Under the pieces are notes generated by a model. The model was not told the origin of the DNA, did not search any database, and saw only the letters and a program-made list of their open reading frames with translations. A stretch of DNA of 64,000 bases, taken from assembly GCA_018697195.1 (NCBI GenBank), contig CM031859.1, positions 60,198,635 to 60,262,634 on the forward strand, given 5' to 3'. Source of the stretch: Certhia americana. Lineage: Eukaryota; Chordata; Aves; Passeriformes; Certhiidae. The translations under genes and the position numbers were made by a program. Positions within the stretch are counted from its first letter, which is position 1. The number at the start of each line of letters is the position of its first letter. Shown here piece after piece: positions 28,948-40,840 of the stretch.

Positions 28948-29169
28948 GGCTTTTGCTGTGCTGGTGGCCAACAGCCATTCTGGGGCTGGACTAGAGGCTT
29001 CAGGGGGTGGGGTCTGGAGCAATGCACTATCTCACCTATGCAGGACATGCCCTGCCCCCATCCCTTTGGTTTTTTTAAGGCAGTAATCATTTTCTCCAGC
29101 TTCTCACACGACCCCGAGGCTCAAAACAATGACTGGGACCAGAAAAATGGCAAATGGGATCTTCTTCCA
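28948..29169 (+). mobile_element. LTR-like block, copy 1 (upstream of primer site)
   Basis: This stretch ends in CA exactly at the primer binding site. It shares aligned segments with 31330-31561: actagaggcttcaggggg versus attagaggcttcaggggg, then ctggagcaatgcactatc versus atggagcagtgcatcatc, then cacctatgcaggacatgccc versus cacctatgcaggatttgccc, then atcattttct and ctcacac further on. I read it as the 3' part of a 5' LTR in plus orientation. The true LTR start lies upstream and is not defined. The two copies are clearly diverged, so the insertion is old. The 195-codon ORF at 28891-29478 runs through this block and the leader and has no recognisable protein similarity. Confidence 0.6.
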
Positions 29170-29194
29170 TGGTGGCAGCAGTGGGATTCTAACC
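29170..29194 (+). other. Retroviral primer binding site, tRNA-Leu type
   Basis: The plus strand reads tggtggcagcagtgggatt, then ctaacc. As I recall the tRNA, this is complementary to the 3' end of a vertebrate leucine tRNA (anticodon UAG), including the CCA tail, with only a few mismatches over about 25 bases. It directly follows ...cttcttcca at 29169, which is the canonical CA end of an LTR. tRNA-Leu priming is what gave the ERV-L group its name. The site implies a plus-strand element whose 5' LTR ends at 29169. That conflicts with the minus-strand integrase about 1.4 kb downstream. Confidence 0.7.
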
Positions 29195-30539
29195 TAGCAG
29201 AAAGAGGGAGAAAAAGGAGAGGGAAGAGAGGAAAAGTGTACAAAAAAATCACACAGCAGACAATTGCTACTTCAATAACCAAAAGTATAGGTCCAGTCTG
29301 TATAGAGATTCCACCCTGTGAGTTCCAGAGATGGCAAGAAAGATGCAAATCAGGATCTGGGGAGAGAGTTCATGAAACCAGTCTTTTGGCTGCAGTGATT
29401 GGAAGAGTAAAGCAGAATGGTTGTGAATTCTCTTTACTTTTGCTTGTGCTTCTTAAAACAGCATTTTCCTGTTGGTGAGATTCAGCATTTCACATATGCC
29501 TTGCCCATTTAGTAACGGTTTATCAAGGATTAGACAGATATATAAAATAATTTTTGATACTTGCTGGACTTGTAAGTTGAGCTCCAAAATGGCCTAATGA
29601 ATCAAATTTAAGATTCTTTATTGCAATGCAATTGCATATCTCACAAAAAAAAATACAAACCTTAAGGATAAGGCAAATTTTCAAGTTAGGCTGCATTACA
29701 TTTTGGAGATGATAATCTTGTAAGTCCAGATATCATTGTAACCTGAACAAGCACACATCTCCTGTATTACCACCCTTATCCCTTCCACCAGCCAGGTTTC
29801 AGGGGGGTCCCCAGGGCCCATATTAAAGTTGATTATTTAATTACAATGCTAGTGATCCAAATGCCAGGATAAGGGGGAATATCAGGGCCCACCATGGGAA
29901 GGTTACATCAAGTGTAAGTTCTACTACACAATAGTCTGGTGCCTCAGGGGGTTAAAGGTATAACAAAAACTCAAAGCCATTATTATCTATTTGGCGTATT
30001 TTTCTAGACAGGGTCCTGGGTTCAAACCAAATACCTTCCTAACTTACTAAACCCTTCACTGGTTTCCAAATTCAAAATCCTTTGGTCTGACATCTTGACC
30101 ACTTAGGACTCCTTTGCTTACAGCTGGAGAAAACTTCCCAGCTGCCGCCTCAGTCTCTGTCAATCCCCTTCTCTGTACGATCACACTTCATACATCACTT
30201 TCCACTACTACATGTGGTTCCTTTGGCATCAAACTACACTCCTTTCTCAATTCAAAGTAATTTTATACCTTCCTCTACGGAGGTAGAAAGAGGTATACAA
30301 ATCTGATTCCATAATCATATGAAATCCTGTCTGAACTTCCAAGCTAAATTCAGGAAGGAATCTTTTCCACCTGCTATGGCAACCAGAGATGAGACACAAA
30401 CAGCCCAAAACAATGCTTGTGACATTTATACACATACTGCAAAACTACTGAGACAAAACACATATGAATATAAATATCACAAAACATAAAAAGATAAAAA
30501 CACATACAAACAGTCACTGCAGCAGTTTCCAAGTCATAG

Positions 30540-31215
30540 ATGTTCACTTGCTGTCCATGGGTCACTGACTTTGGTCACAGTGTCCCATCCCACAGTTATC
30601 TGGCCACTTTATACCCTGAGGTCTCAAAAAACATTTTAGGGTACCATTTGTCCTTTCTACTATCCCACTGGCCTGTGGATGTAGTGTAGGGGGTGAGGAA
30701 TACCCACAGTATCCCTTCAGTTTTCATCCACTCCTGGACTATTCCTGCTGTGAAGTGACTGTCATTATCTGATTGCATTGATTTTGGTTTAGGAAGGAAA
30801 TTGAATCATAATTATAATCCTTTCACAGTACTTACCCCTGCAGACCATGCCACTGCTTTAGCCTGAACCTAACTTCACGCTATTTGAAAGTCCATCAGTA
30901 CACATTGTTTTCCTCCTGATTTGTAAAAAGGACCAATGCAGCTGACCTGCCAAATTTCCCCACAACCTCTTTCCTATCCTTAGGTGCAGGGGGGAAATGT
31001 GCAGCACTGGCTGCAGGCAGAAATGACTGCTTCACAAGCCCTCTGGGTGACAGGCCATACTTACCACCTCTCTTAACAGGTCTTTCATCCCAGAGTGGCC
31101 ATGCTTCACATGCAGCCATACCAATAAACATCTATATTCCTCTTCTTGTTCCTATTCCTTTTCCTCAGCTAAGACAGCCGACTGACTGACAGAGTCTACT
31201 TGGTCATTCAAAATG
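30540..31215 (-). pseudogene. Broken endogenous retrovirus integrase (ERV-L-like pol remnant)
   Basis: The minus strand carries the parts of a retroviral integrase in the right order but in different frames. Near 31,090-31,125 a frame reads WLHVKHGHSGMK, which fits the His-His half of the N-terminal zinc-binding domain. Near 30,926-30,952 a frame reads WQVSCIGPF at the start of the catalytic core, where the first acidic catalytic residue is Ser. At 30,778 downward a frame reads QSDNDSHFTAGIVQEW, around the second catalytic Asp. Near 30,640-30,690 the segment holding the catalytic Glu (GIVERTNG) lies in yet another frame. Frameshifts and stops separate these pieces, so no integrase can be made. 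The ORFs at 30596-30778 and 30895-31131 are fragments of it. An ERV-L relative is favoured by the motif style and by the nearby tRNA-Leu-type primer site. Family naming is inference. Confidence 0.8.
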
Positions 31216-31329
31216 TGGACTGGATGATCCCCCTTCTGCTGCTACCCATGGGCTGCTACCCATTCAACTAATACCATTTTGGATCTTGCACTTTTCAGAA
31301 TTTCTCCCCACTCCTCTTTCTGCCATACC

Positions 31330-31561
31330 AGCAGTCTTTATACCTGTGTGTGCCAGTGGTAACAGACAGTCTGAGTCTGGATTAGAGGCTTCAGGGGGGC
31401 AGTATGGAGCAGTGCATCATCCCACCTATGCAGGATTTGCCCTGCCCCTCTTCCTCCCTTCCTTTAGTTGTTCTGAGCCAGCACTCATTTTCTGCGGTCT
31501 CTCACACCTACGTAAGCCTCAAGCAGAACTGCAGCTTTGTGCTCAAGTTGCCTTCCTTGCA
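31330..31561 (+). mobile_element. LTR-like block, copy 2
   Basis: Second, diverged copy of the block at 28948-29169, in the same orientation, about 2.4 kb away. It ends ccttccttgca at 31561, aligned with the CA end of copy 1. No primer-site-like sequence follows, which fits a 3' LTR or a separate solo LTR. The integrase remnant on the opposite strand comes close to its left side, so the region is not a simple provirus. Its ORFs on the plus strand are frames within the repeat. Confidence 0.55.
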
Positions 31562-32070
31562 GCATAATTCATCACTCTTGTGGAGACAGACATTGTACTA
31601 TACTCACATGCCAGGCTGAATAGGCTGCTCATATACATCAGAAAAATTTCAGGAAGCCCAATATTTTATTTTCCTTTGTTCCCAAGGCTAAATGGCACAA
31701 ATATTACCCTTCCATTTCCTCTGCAGACACACTCAAGGCTTTGAATTCAAAGAAGAAAACAGGCGCCAGCAATTGTTTTATATGATTCTTTGCACAGGAG
31801 CCTCCTAAGATTGACAGCTTTGCAAAGGTAGTACTGGGTTAAACCTAAAATTAAATAATGTATAAAACAGAAAAGTACCTCATTTGCTGTTTATCCTATC
31901 TAGAGTCTGTAATGACTCTATCTATCTGTAACAATTATCTATCTAGGATCCAGTAATTACAGACCAAAGAAAACCTCAAATTTCCAAGAAGACCTTGGAA
32001 CCTGAAAATATGGAATAGCTCACTTATTACAGATATCTGAAAGACTGCTGAACAAATACACAGCAGCAGG

Positions 32071-32090
32071 AAAAAAAAAAAAAAAAAAAA
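32071..32090. repeat. 20-bp poly(A) tract
   Basis: Uninterrupted A run after cagcagcagg; the antisense ORF with a Phe run is an artefact. Confidence 0.98.
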
Positions 32091-32596
32091 GGCTGTAAAT
32101 TAAATGCTGTCTTCCCACTTAAGGAGGTATTCCTTGAGTGTTTGTTCTCTGTCTGTGAAGCTTCAGAGGACATGAGAACAGCATGTGGCCCTGTCAAAGG
32201 AAAAGTCTTAAAGGACAAGTTGGGAAATAGATGGTTATTCAAAAGAGAAATCAAGTGGCTTTGTCAAAACACTACAAATGGAAACAAAGAGAAACTAATA
32301 AAGTAAAGCCAACAAAAAAAATAATAATTTGCACTTTTACATGAGACCAACCAAGAAATGTTATGCAAATGAAGAATGAACCCAGTAGAACTTTATTTTC
32401 CTACATTATGTGTTTTTGGTTTTGGCTGGGCTGCACAGTTCAGTCATTTCCTGGATGGTTAATGAAAAGAAAAAACCCCAGCCCTTGTGACCCTGACAAA
32501 ATTTGCTGTAAGTACAGCTAAAGGTAAGCTGTCTGCCTATCTCACAAGACATGTGGGGTTAACTGTATCTATATGTTGTTTCTGAACTTCTTTGAC

Positions 32597-32694
32597 AGTT
32601 AGAGGCACTACATCTAGAACAAAAGTGGTGTTAAAGGCAGACCGAAGTTAGAGGCACTACATCTAGAACAAAAGTGGTGTTAAAGGCAGACCGC
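32597..32694. repeat. Two-copy tandem duplication, 49-bp unit
   Basis: Units 32597-32645 and 32646-32694 both start agttagaggcactacatcta and differ only at the final base (a versus c). That is 48 of 49 identical, so the duplication is very recent or an assembly artefact. Confidence 0.97.
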
Positions 32695-35600
32695 AGTAGG
32701 TACAACTTGGCATAGTACTGTCTTTGGGTAGGATCTAGAGCTAGCATAATACACCAAAGGGATTTGAAAAGTGCCAGTGACAGGAATCACAAGGAGTGGG
32801 AAATAAAAAACAGGGAAAAACCCTCTCGGAGAATAGACTCAACAGGGCAATTGTACCACTACTTGCTAATTATCCCATCACAACAGATGAGGGAAAATCT
32901 AGAAGAGAGATTTTTGCACAGTTGAGTCAGTAATAGAAATAAAATTATGCTGTAGTCTGGTCAAGTAACAAGGTAACTAGGAAACTGCAGCAAATGCCTA
33001 CACATCTTTTTTTGGCATAAGATCACAGATCAGCATAACTGATGATCTACAGAAGGTGATCAGCTTTCCTTTTGACTTCACTAGTACAGAGAAACATAAA
33101 AAAAGAAAGCATGCCTGACTTTCTCTCCTTTGTCACAAGTTTTTAAACCCATAAAGATATAACAGAAAAAAAGAGGTAATTCTGGTCAGTTTAGACTCAG
33201 GTTCAAACACAGCCATTGATGATACCTGATATAAAATGTCTGTGCTAGAGTTTGTGATTTTCTAGGCAGCAATTTCTCTTTTAATATGTAACAAGATCAA
33301 TTTTTGTTCTTCCTATTTTTATTGAACACAGTCTTAAACAACCAGATATGCCTGTTTTAAGTTTTCTTCTTTTTGTTCAGTACAAATTACATGAAACATT
33401 GATAAAACCATATACAGTTTACACAAAACACTAATTAACCATAGAAACTTGACAACTTAATGATCTATGTCAAACAAATAGAAAAAAAGTAGGGATAAGC
33501 TAAACCACTGGTGTAACGTCTGACTTTTAAGCATGTCTCACATCACTCTAGCAGTGCAAATTACTCTGAATACGTATCTCCTTTATGCAGATAAAAGGAT
33601 GGCAAGTCCAAGTAATTATAGATGAAAATTGGTAATGAACTTCTAAAATGCCTACGAAAGCAATTTTCTTCAGAGGATGCTTCCTAATCTCTTAGGCATT
33701 TGAATAGTTTTTCAGGCTTACAACAAACTAAAAGAGGGCTAGGAACTGATGTCCTCAAACATTCTGTGGCATAAGGCTTTACTGCATGGAAAATTAATCT
33801 GTTGATTTCTGACTTGATTCTCTGAAGAATCATGTAAAAAAGAGCAACAATAGGTAAAGAGTAGCCATTATGTCCTTAGAAGAGGTTCATGTTTATATCT
33901 TAACTCTCCTGTGAAATATAGGTTATAGCAATATAGCAATTCAGTTTTATCAGTGCCCCTGAAGATACACAATGCACATCACAACACTACAGAGATGTGA
34001 TTTGCTGCACAGATTTTTCAAGTGTTGATTTGTTTGCAAGATTTGATTTGTTGTGAAGCTACAGAAGGAGATTATTTACCCTTGGGCTGTGCTTCCCCTC
34101 TTCGGAAGGTGGGAAGAAGCTGGTGGTCAGACTTCCCAGATGGTTTTTTAGAAACTCTTAAAAATTAAGAATTTTGTCACATTTTTCTTTTCTCACATCA
34201 TTGTTTAACTTGGGAGTGGAAACCCCTTTTCTCATCTGTTTTTCAGAACATGTCATCTCAAGGGCTCCAGTAAGCAGGAAACACAGAAAAAAAGTGGTGA
34301 ATTGCTCTTGAAAAGCTGCAGTTATTAATCTTTAAAATGTTCCCCTAGTATTTACATTATTGCCTAAACATGCCCTGTGTAAAACAGAGCAATAAAAATA
34401 ATTTAGATGTTAAGGTAACTGGAAAGTGCTTAAGCATGACCACTACTGTTATGTTAGAAACCCAACAAAGATTTTATTCACATCTGCCCAATTTTTATGT
34501 AGGAAGGTTCCCTTGTGTCACTACTGGAAACCACTGAGAAGCTCCATGGAGAGCTAGGTGGGTGAGTCTCAAGGAAAGAAAGTTTGCAGTTCAAATTATT
34601 TTCCTTTTTCTTTTCCCTTTTTTTTCTGGAGAGAGGAAGCTGTTAAAAGAATACGAGAAACAAGGGAACTTTTAACTTTTTCCTATAGACACTCCGGTGT
34701 TTAATAACTTCCTTCTAACGAGAACCTCCATCATTCAAAATTTCACTATTTTCTTCCACATAAATAGCTCTTCATCAACAACATCATCAGTGTTAGATGT
34801 TTGCTACTTTTGGGCCCTGCAGTCCTATCTGTAATCCCACCAAAGCAGAGCCTGCAGTGCCTAGCAGTCTCTCAGGCAAGTGGTAGCTGCAGTGTGGTTT
34901 GATCTCTGCTGCTGGTGAGGGTCAGGTTTCACGAAGGAGCTGAAACCAGTGTAGTTATGAGGTGCTGCTGTTTGTCTCTTAGTAGCCAGGAAAAGAAATA
35001 ACAATGAAAACAACCTTTTTAGGATTTGTTCATAAGATGTAAAGAGGTAAGCAATTGTTCCCCCTCATCACAGAAAGGTCACATTTGGAAATGCAGCATC
35101 TCTATACAATGAACATGGCCATTCCTTACTACATTTTTTTAAGACACAAGTTGTTCTGGTATGAAACCCTTGGGAAAGCATGCTACCCCAACATGAATTG
35201 TGGCAGCTCTCAAAAGGCAGGCCAGCAAGTATAATAAGGGAAGGCTACCAGCTGGGTTTTTATTAAAGAAGTACCTGGAGTGTTTCACATATGCTTTGTC
35301 TTTTGTAACTTTGCAAAAGCATTCTGTATTCCTTCACGTGTTGTGAAATCCCACATAAATGGTGAAATGAAATTCTAATGAAGCATCACTGAATATATGA
35401 AATTATAAGTGATAAATTGATATGTTAGCTGCTGTTAACTGACATAAAGTGATCAGCTGTTGTGAAAGTACAACTTTAAAGGCCTCATACAGCTTTCTAA
35501 TAGTCCATGAAAAAAATCTGCTTCTAGTGAATTTATTTTGAACTACAGTACAATTTAAGTTGGATCCTGAATTACAATAAAAGCAGTAATTTTAACGAAA

Positions 35601-36363
35601 TGTTCACCCATTTTTGCATTGCAACCTAAGCTTGGAACTAGTGTTATAGATGACACTGCAATGCAAAAACTCATAACATTTTTGGATTTTTTAGCAGCAT
35701 TACTAGTTATGTAAAGACAGTGAGTACCTCTTGCCATGGAAAGTGACGTGCACTGTCCCAGAGGAGCAAGACCTAATCCAAAGAATATTTTTCTTTTGAA
35801 AAAAACCATGTCAACCGACATTTTTACATACCTTCTGTGTGCTTTTTAACATTACTAACAAAACCCCTTTTTTTCAACCTCAATTATTCTGCCAGCTCTA
35901 AATCCCCCATGAAATTAACAAGGAGCAACCTTGACTTTTTCTTCTCTTCTTGCCCATGTCAAAATGTCCCACAGCCCAAATTCCCTCAGGTCATTATGGT
36001 GTAAAACATGCCACAGTTAGCACTTTCACTACTTCTGATGATGACATGTGGTACAGAAAAAGTCTAAATTGAATCTCAAGATGCTGCTGGTACAATACAT
36101 ATTTAAAATTACTTGTAAAATCAAGTTCCTATTGTAACATGACTTTTTTATAAAGAACCAAAAATTATATCAGCAACACGCTGTATACTCTGTTCCCTTA
36201 CCCCTGTGAAAAACAAGTGAGTAGTAAAATCATCTCTACCATTTTTCCCTTTCTACGTAGTCTTTTGTATAGCAATGGGAAAACCTTTCAGGAAGAAAAC
36301 ATTCAGTAAGTAACACTGTTCACCCAGTTTGCGAAGACATGCACGGATTAACATTGTACCTAC

Positions 36364-36519
36364 CACTCCCACAGGGAAAGCCAGAACAGCCATCATCCAG
36401 TCACGGAGGGAAATGAGTTTTTTCAGCTGCCTCTCTTGCTCTTGACTGTCATTCCCTCTAGTGAGAAGACTGGACAGGTCAGTCAAGACGCAAATTCCAA
36501 AGAAGACAGCCTGGATAAC
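36364..36519 (-). CDS. AIG1: AIG1 coding exon 2 (internal exon)
   Basis: Internal exon of androgen-induced gene 1, a multi-pass membrane protein of the AIG1/ADTRP family. Its known activity is hydrolysis of fatty acid esters of hydroxy fatty acids (FAHFAs). Read on the minus strand, the 156 bp give 52 uninterrupted codons starting [19 protein letters not shown], with [12 protein letters not shown] in the middle and AFPVGV at the end. These closely match my recollection of vertebrate AIG1 residues 48-99. The first 19 residues and the last 12 are hydrophobic and fit membrane segments, and the charged QEQERQLKK stretch lies between them. The acceptor is a pyrimidine-rich tract ending tctgtacag just above 36519. 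The donor is gtaggt just below 36364. Both boundaries are phase 0. An ORF reading through both splice sites (36253-36573) is an artefact; only this part is exon. Identification is by memory of the family, not by a search, but the match is long and specific. Confidence 0.96.
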
Positions 36520-37737
36520 CTGTACAGAAGAGAAACACACTCTTGAACACATCTTAATCTTTCTGTGTCCCATTCCTTCTTCTCTTGAACAGAGAAGACC
36601 AGCCCTTTGGCAGACAACAGGTCAGACACAGGCACGCATGAGGAATATTGCCACAGAACTGACATGGGTAGTGGGAATACATCACTCTCTTAAATATGGG
36701 TAGAGTTTATTCACATAAAAGCAACATGTGCTCCTAAGTCCTGCATGCACCTTGCTCCTCATCTATATGGGGAATCAATGAGAGTGGAAGGACCATTCCA
36801 GAGGTGGCTTTCCACCCTCACCTCAGATATGTGCCATCTGCTGGGGACTGAACTGCAGCCACCCCTTCCTGTGTCACTCCATACAGCTCAACCCCAAAGC
36901 AATTGCCTCTGAGACAGAAAAGTAAGGAATGCTCCCTGTGAGAAGAGGGAAAGAAACAGAAAATGAGTGTTTCCTTCCCTTGTGACAGGAGCTCTCTCTT
37001 GGAGCTTCTGCCTGACCCAGACGCTCCTCCTAAAGGTGAAGCAAGTGCCCGAGACTTCCTAACAGACACAACACATAACCCAGGCTTCAGCAAATCTATC
37101 TCTACTTCATCTCAGGTAGTGAATGACAGAACAAGAAAGCTGCAGGAGTTATTCACTTTCTTTTCCTGATGGCAGACTGTTATTTGCCTGACTTTTCCTT
37201 TTTTGCATTTACATATTTGTGTGCAACATAAGATTATCTGTTATATTAAATCGTTAGTTTAATCATCTGAACCCACTGATTTGGTTCAAACTTGACTCAA
37301 TCTTAATGTGATCACTGAGCTTTTCTCCCTTAATTAGCTTAGTAAAACTGTAATAAGTTAGCTCAGGAATGCTCTTGCCTGAGGACTTGCACATCCTTTC
37401 TAGTATAGTTCAGAGGAAGTGCATGCAGCTTGTTTACTCCCCAAGCTGGAAGCCCAGGTCACAAACCCACGCACAGCAGGTAATCTCAGGTAAAAAAATT
37501 AACAAAACATGGGCTTGGTTCCCAAATTACACAGTGAATCATCAAAAAACATAAACATATATATGCTTAGAATTCATACTGCATGTTTTTCAAAGCAAGC
37601 ATGGAGTCCTAGTTCAGCAGTCTTACTGTAAACCTAAGCAGAAGAATATCCATAAGAAATAAGAACAGCATATATCCAGATGCTGCAAAATACAATTTAT
37701 TATCTGCATATATCTCCGCAGAATTTACACTACAATA

Positions 37738-37774
37738 AAGCAGACAGGCAGGCAGGAAGGAAGGATGGAAGGAG
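37738..37774. repeat. GGCA/GGAA tetranucleotide tract
   Basis: cagacaggcaggcaggaagg, then aaggatggaaggag: two related tetranucleotides in sequence, a typical compound microsatellite. Confidence 0.93.
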
Positions 37775-38359
37775 AGAAATACCAAACAGATGTTGGCTAC
37801 CAGGAAGAAATCCAGAGATGTGTAATGATTGGATGGATTAAAGTACACTTCCTTCCTCAACAATCCTTATATGACCCAAACACTTGCAAATTCTGGCTGT
37901 AAAGCTGTCAATGACAAACATTCAAATGGCCCCTGGATCTGCTTGCAATTCTGTTGCCATTGCTTTCTCTTCTCCAGGCTGTAGCTACACAGAATTTGCT
38001 TGATAAATAGATGAAGCAACATTACAAAACATTCCCTGAAGTTGTGAGATGTGACAGACTATTAGTGCTAGGACTCTATATTGTGCTAGAAAAAGGTATT
38101 ACTGTTTCAAATGACTGCTTGGAAAACTTACAGTCTTCTACATACAGTTTTTGAAAAGCCTTTTAAATGTAAGCTGGGCCTTCTTGGAGCTAATAAGAAC
38201 TCCTAATGCACTTTTTCATATTATTTGTTTGAAACAAGCACTTAGTAGGAAAAAAATCTTTCCATACTCAGCCCTGTTTTCCACCAAACAGATGGCCTAT
38301 TTGGAGAGCTGAAATAGAAGAACTAATTATGCATTTGCTTGACTTATGAGGAGATATGA

Positions 38360-38682
38360 TACCATCTACTATTCGCTCAAGAGTGTGAATGCCAAACAAG
38401 ACAGAGCCAGGGAAAAAAGTATACCTAACAGTAATGAGATCAATCTGGGTGTTAAAAAGTTTAGGCTGAGTACCAGGAAATATTTCCTAACAGTTAGTTC
38501 TGTCAGACCATGAAATAGTTTCACAGAGGAAGTGGTGGAAGCTTCATGGCTTGAGTCACTCAAACCGATATTGGACAAAACACTCAATAATGTACTGCAG
38601 GGAACAGTATTATGCTGGCACGGCTTGGAAGAGTGACTAATGGATTGTTTGCAGCTCTAACTACAATTCCATGAAATGGTCC
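38360..38682 (+). repeat. CR1/L3-like LINE 3' fragment (plus strand)
   Basis: The segment ggctgagtaccaggaaatat, followed by ttcctaacagttagttctgt, the agaggaagtggtggaagctt stretch and a terminal gcagctctaactacaattcc, follows the layout of older amniote CR1/L3-type 3' regions in the sense direction. It is more diverged than the copies at 1.4 and 21.0 kb, so it is probably an older insertion. The minus-strand ORF at 38369-38587 lies antisense to it and is not a gene. Confidence 0.75.
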
Positions 38683-40669
38683 CTCTCCAAAGAAACACAG
38701 ACTCAAACAATCACACGCCCACTTTCCAAGGGAATTGAGATTGTACTTTCACTAATCAATCACAAGCCAAGCAACTTCTCTCCCTGTTATCCTGTTATGA
38801 ACATAGAGCTTCAAGAGAAAATGTAATTATATCACTGGGAATAACTGAAAACTCCTAAAGGGAAATACCCAAAAATTTCAGAGGGTAGGTATGAAGCAGA
38901 CTACTCTTCAAAAACATTAACAAATAAAAATCCATATAGGAAGGAGAAAATTACATCTTTATTGAGAACATTAAGAGACAATGAAAAAATTGTACAGCGT
39001 TCAGGAAGGAACAGTTACAGCTTATTTATACAAATAATGTACATACATTCACTCCATTCATTCTACTTCCTTTCCTTTCTAGAATGCACAAGAAAACTCT
39101 TCTGACACCTATCAACACTTAGGATTAGAGTTAAGACCTCCACAGCTACATGAGTCTCTGCAGCATTAATTAAACAGAATCAATAATGATTTACATCCTT
39201 TGTGGGTCTGGCATAGGAAAAGCACAGCACACAGCTACTGGTCGTTTTTAGTATGAAACAAATTTTTTAAAGTCCATGCTCCTTGGTGTGAATGCTGTCT
39301 TAACAGATGTGAAAAAATCACAGCAAGGAAATAGAAACACACTCTAAACAATGTTCTCTGAGGTGCCCTGGTGTTACCTCAGATTTAGGATCACATTTTC
39401 AAGAGAGAGACCTTATTTTAATAGAAAATTTGCAGGGGGTGAATATACACATGAAACATCCTCAAGCTGTTAAACAGTTGACTTTTTTTTCCCCTTGGAA
39501 ATGTAAGCAAAAACAGCATTTCAGAGGAAATACTTTCCAGTTTTGCCTCTAAGTAGAGCTTGAAGGAAAACAGTCATTTAGAAAATGAGAAATTTGAGAG
39601 AAAACAGATGCAGCTTCCCTACACCATGTAATAGTATAGATAGCTTGTATAGATAGTATAGACAGAATCAGAAACTTACAAGCAGAGTATGCAATACCAA
39701 GAAAATAACTGAAGAGGTATAAAATACTTACTTCTGATCCTTTTGCTCCTAGAAGACTAAACGGGCCACTGCTGCTAGAGTAATACTACAGTACCTTTAT
39801 GCTGTGATAATGTAATGACAAGTAATAACAATGGCCATCTAAAGGATGTCAGAAAACAAAACTCAGAGTGGAGAAAACACTTGTTAAGTTGCTGCAGAAG
39901 AAAAACAGCTATAAACATTAGATGAAACCAAGCAGCACAGAAACCTTCTCAAACAGTGAGATGTGTTACATAGAATAAACTAATTTTATGTGTATGTGTA
40001 TGTACTACAAGAAAATAAAAAATTGCTTCATTAGGACAGTTTTTTCACAAGGTGTTCATTTCAGGACTGCAGCTAATGACCTCCTCACACTACCGCTAAT
40101 TGGACTTCTTATGAATCAGATAGAAAACATATTTCCTCATAAATCTATTTCCAGGGCATGGAGATTCCCTTCTCCCCATGCCATGAAGCCCCATGGAGTG
40201 GACAAGATCTCCTGAGATTATGAAAATTCTGTTACTAGTCTTACCAAGGCAGAAAATCCCCCATTAAATTCACTGAATCTAGAACTTCATTCTCTTTCAA
40301 GTTTGCTCTCATAACTGGAAGCACTCTTTAGAGCTCGGGGCAGGAGAATGGTAAATTTTCTGCAGGCACTAATACTATTCAAGGGTAAATTTTCCTCTAT
40401 GTACCTGTGATTATGAAAAATCACTATCCTCAAGTTAGCATTTTCAAGATTAACACCACTTACTTCTGCCTTACCACTTAACACTTACACCACTTACTTC
40501 TACCACTTAACGTGGCCCTCTATGAAATAAGGCAGCAGTCTAGGCTGGCAAATAGCACTGCCAGAATAATACACTGGAGTAACACTCACAAAATCCACAA
40601 GAAATAGCAAAAAAGCATTAAGTAACCAAACATAATCCACATGATAGGATGACTAATTCACAGAAGGGT

Positions 40670-40840
40670 GCCAGAGAGGCCTCACTGATCTGTGGGGGCA
40701 GGGAGTGGCAGAGGGGTAGTCAGGGCCCATCCCATCCACAGCCAGGAGCAAGGCAGGCAGTGGCACGGGGACAATCAGGCACCTCCCTGGGGACAGGCCA
40801 CCAGCTCGCAGGTGGGGGGCAAACATAACCTGACCCATCA
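40670..40840. other. GC-rich pocket, no gene recognised
   Basis: About 170 bp with gtgggggcaggg, ggcacggggacaatcagg and aggtggggggc on the plus strand. Short ORFs exist on both strands, but none resembles a known protein. It may be a fragment of an unidentified repeat. Confidence 0.4.

Larger units (their letters stand above)
26129..36363 (-). other. AIG1: AIG1 intron 2 (complete, 10,235 bp)
   Basis: The full intron between the two recognised AIG1 exons, bounded by gtaggt on the exon 2 side and a T-rich tract ending tctctgtag on the exon 3 side, read on the minus strand. It holds a 33-bp poly(A) tract at 27540, an ERV-L-like composite at about 28.4-31.6 kb and a 49-bp tandem duplication at 32597-32694. 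From 32.7 to 36.3 kb I see only unremarkable AT-rich DNA. I found no further conserved coding frame in it on either strand. Confidence 0.9.

Noticed and set aside
28891..29478. 195-codon plus-strand ORF, the longest in the window
   Set aside because: It runs through an LTR-like block, the primer binding site and the following leader. Its peptide shows no recognisable domain and no splice or start context.
36253..36573. 106-codon ORF as a single-exon gene
   Set aside because: Only 36364-36519 is AIG1 coding sequence. The ends of the ORF are read-through into intron past good splice sites.
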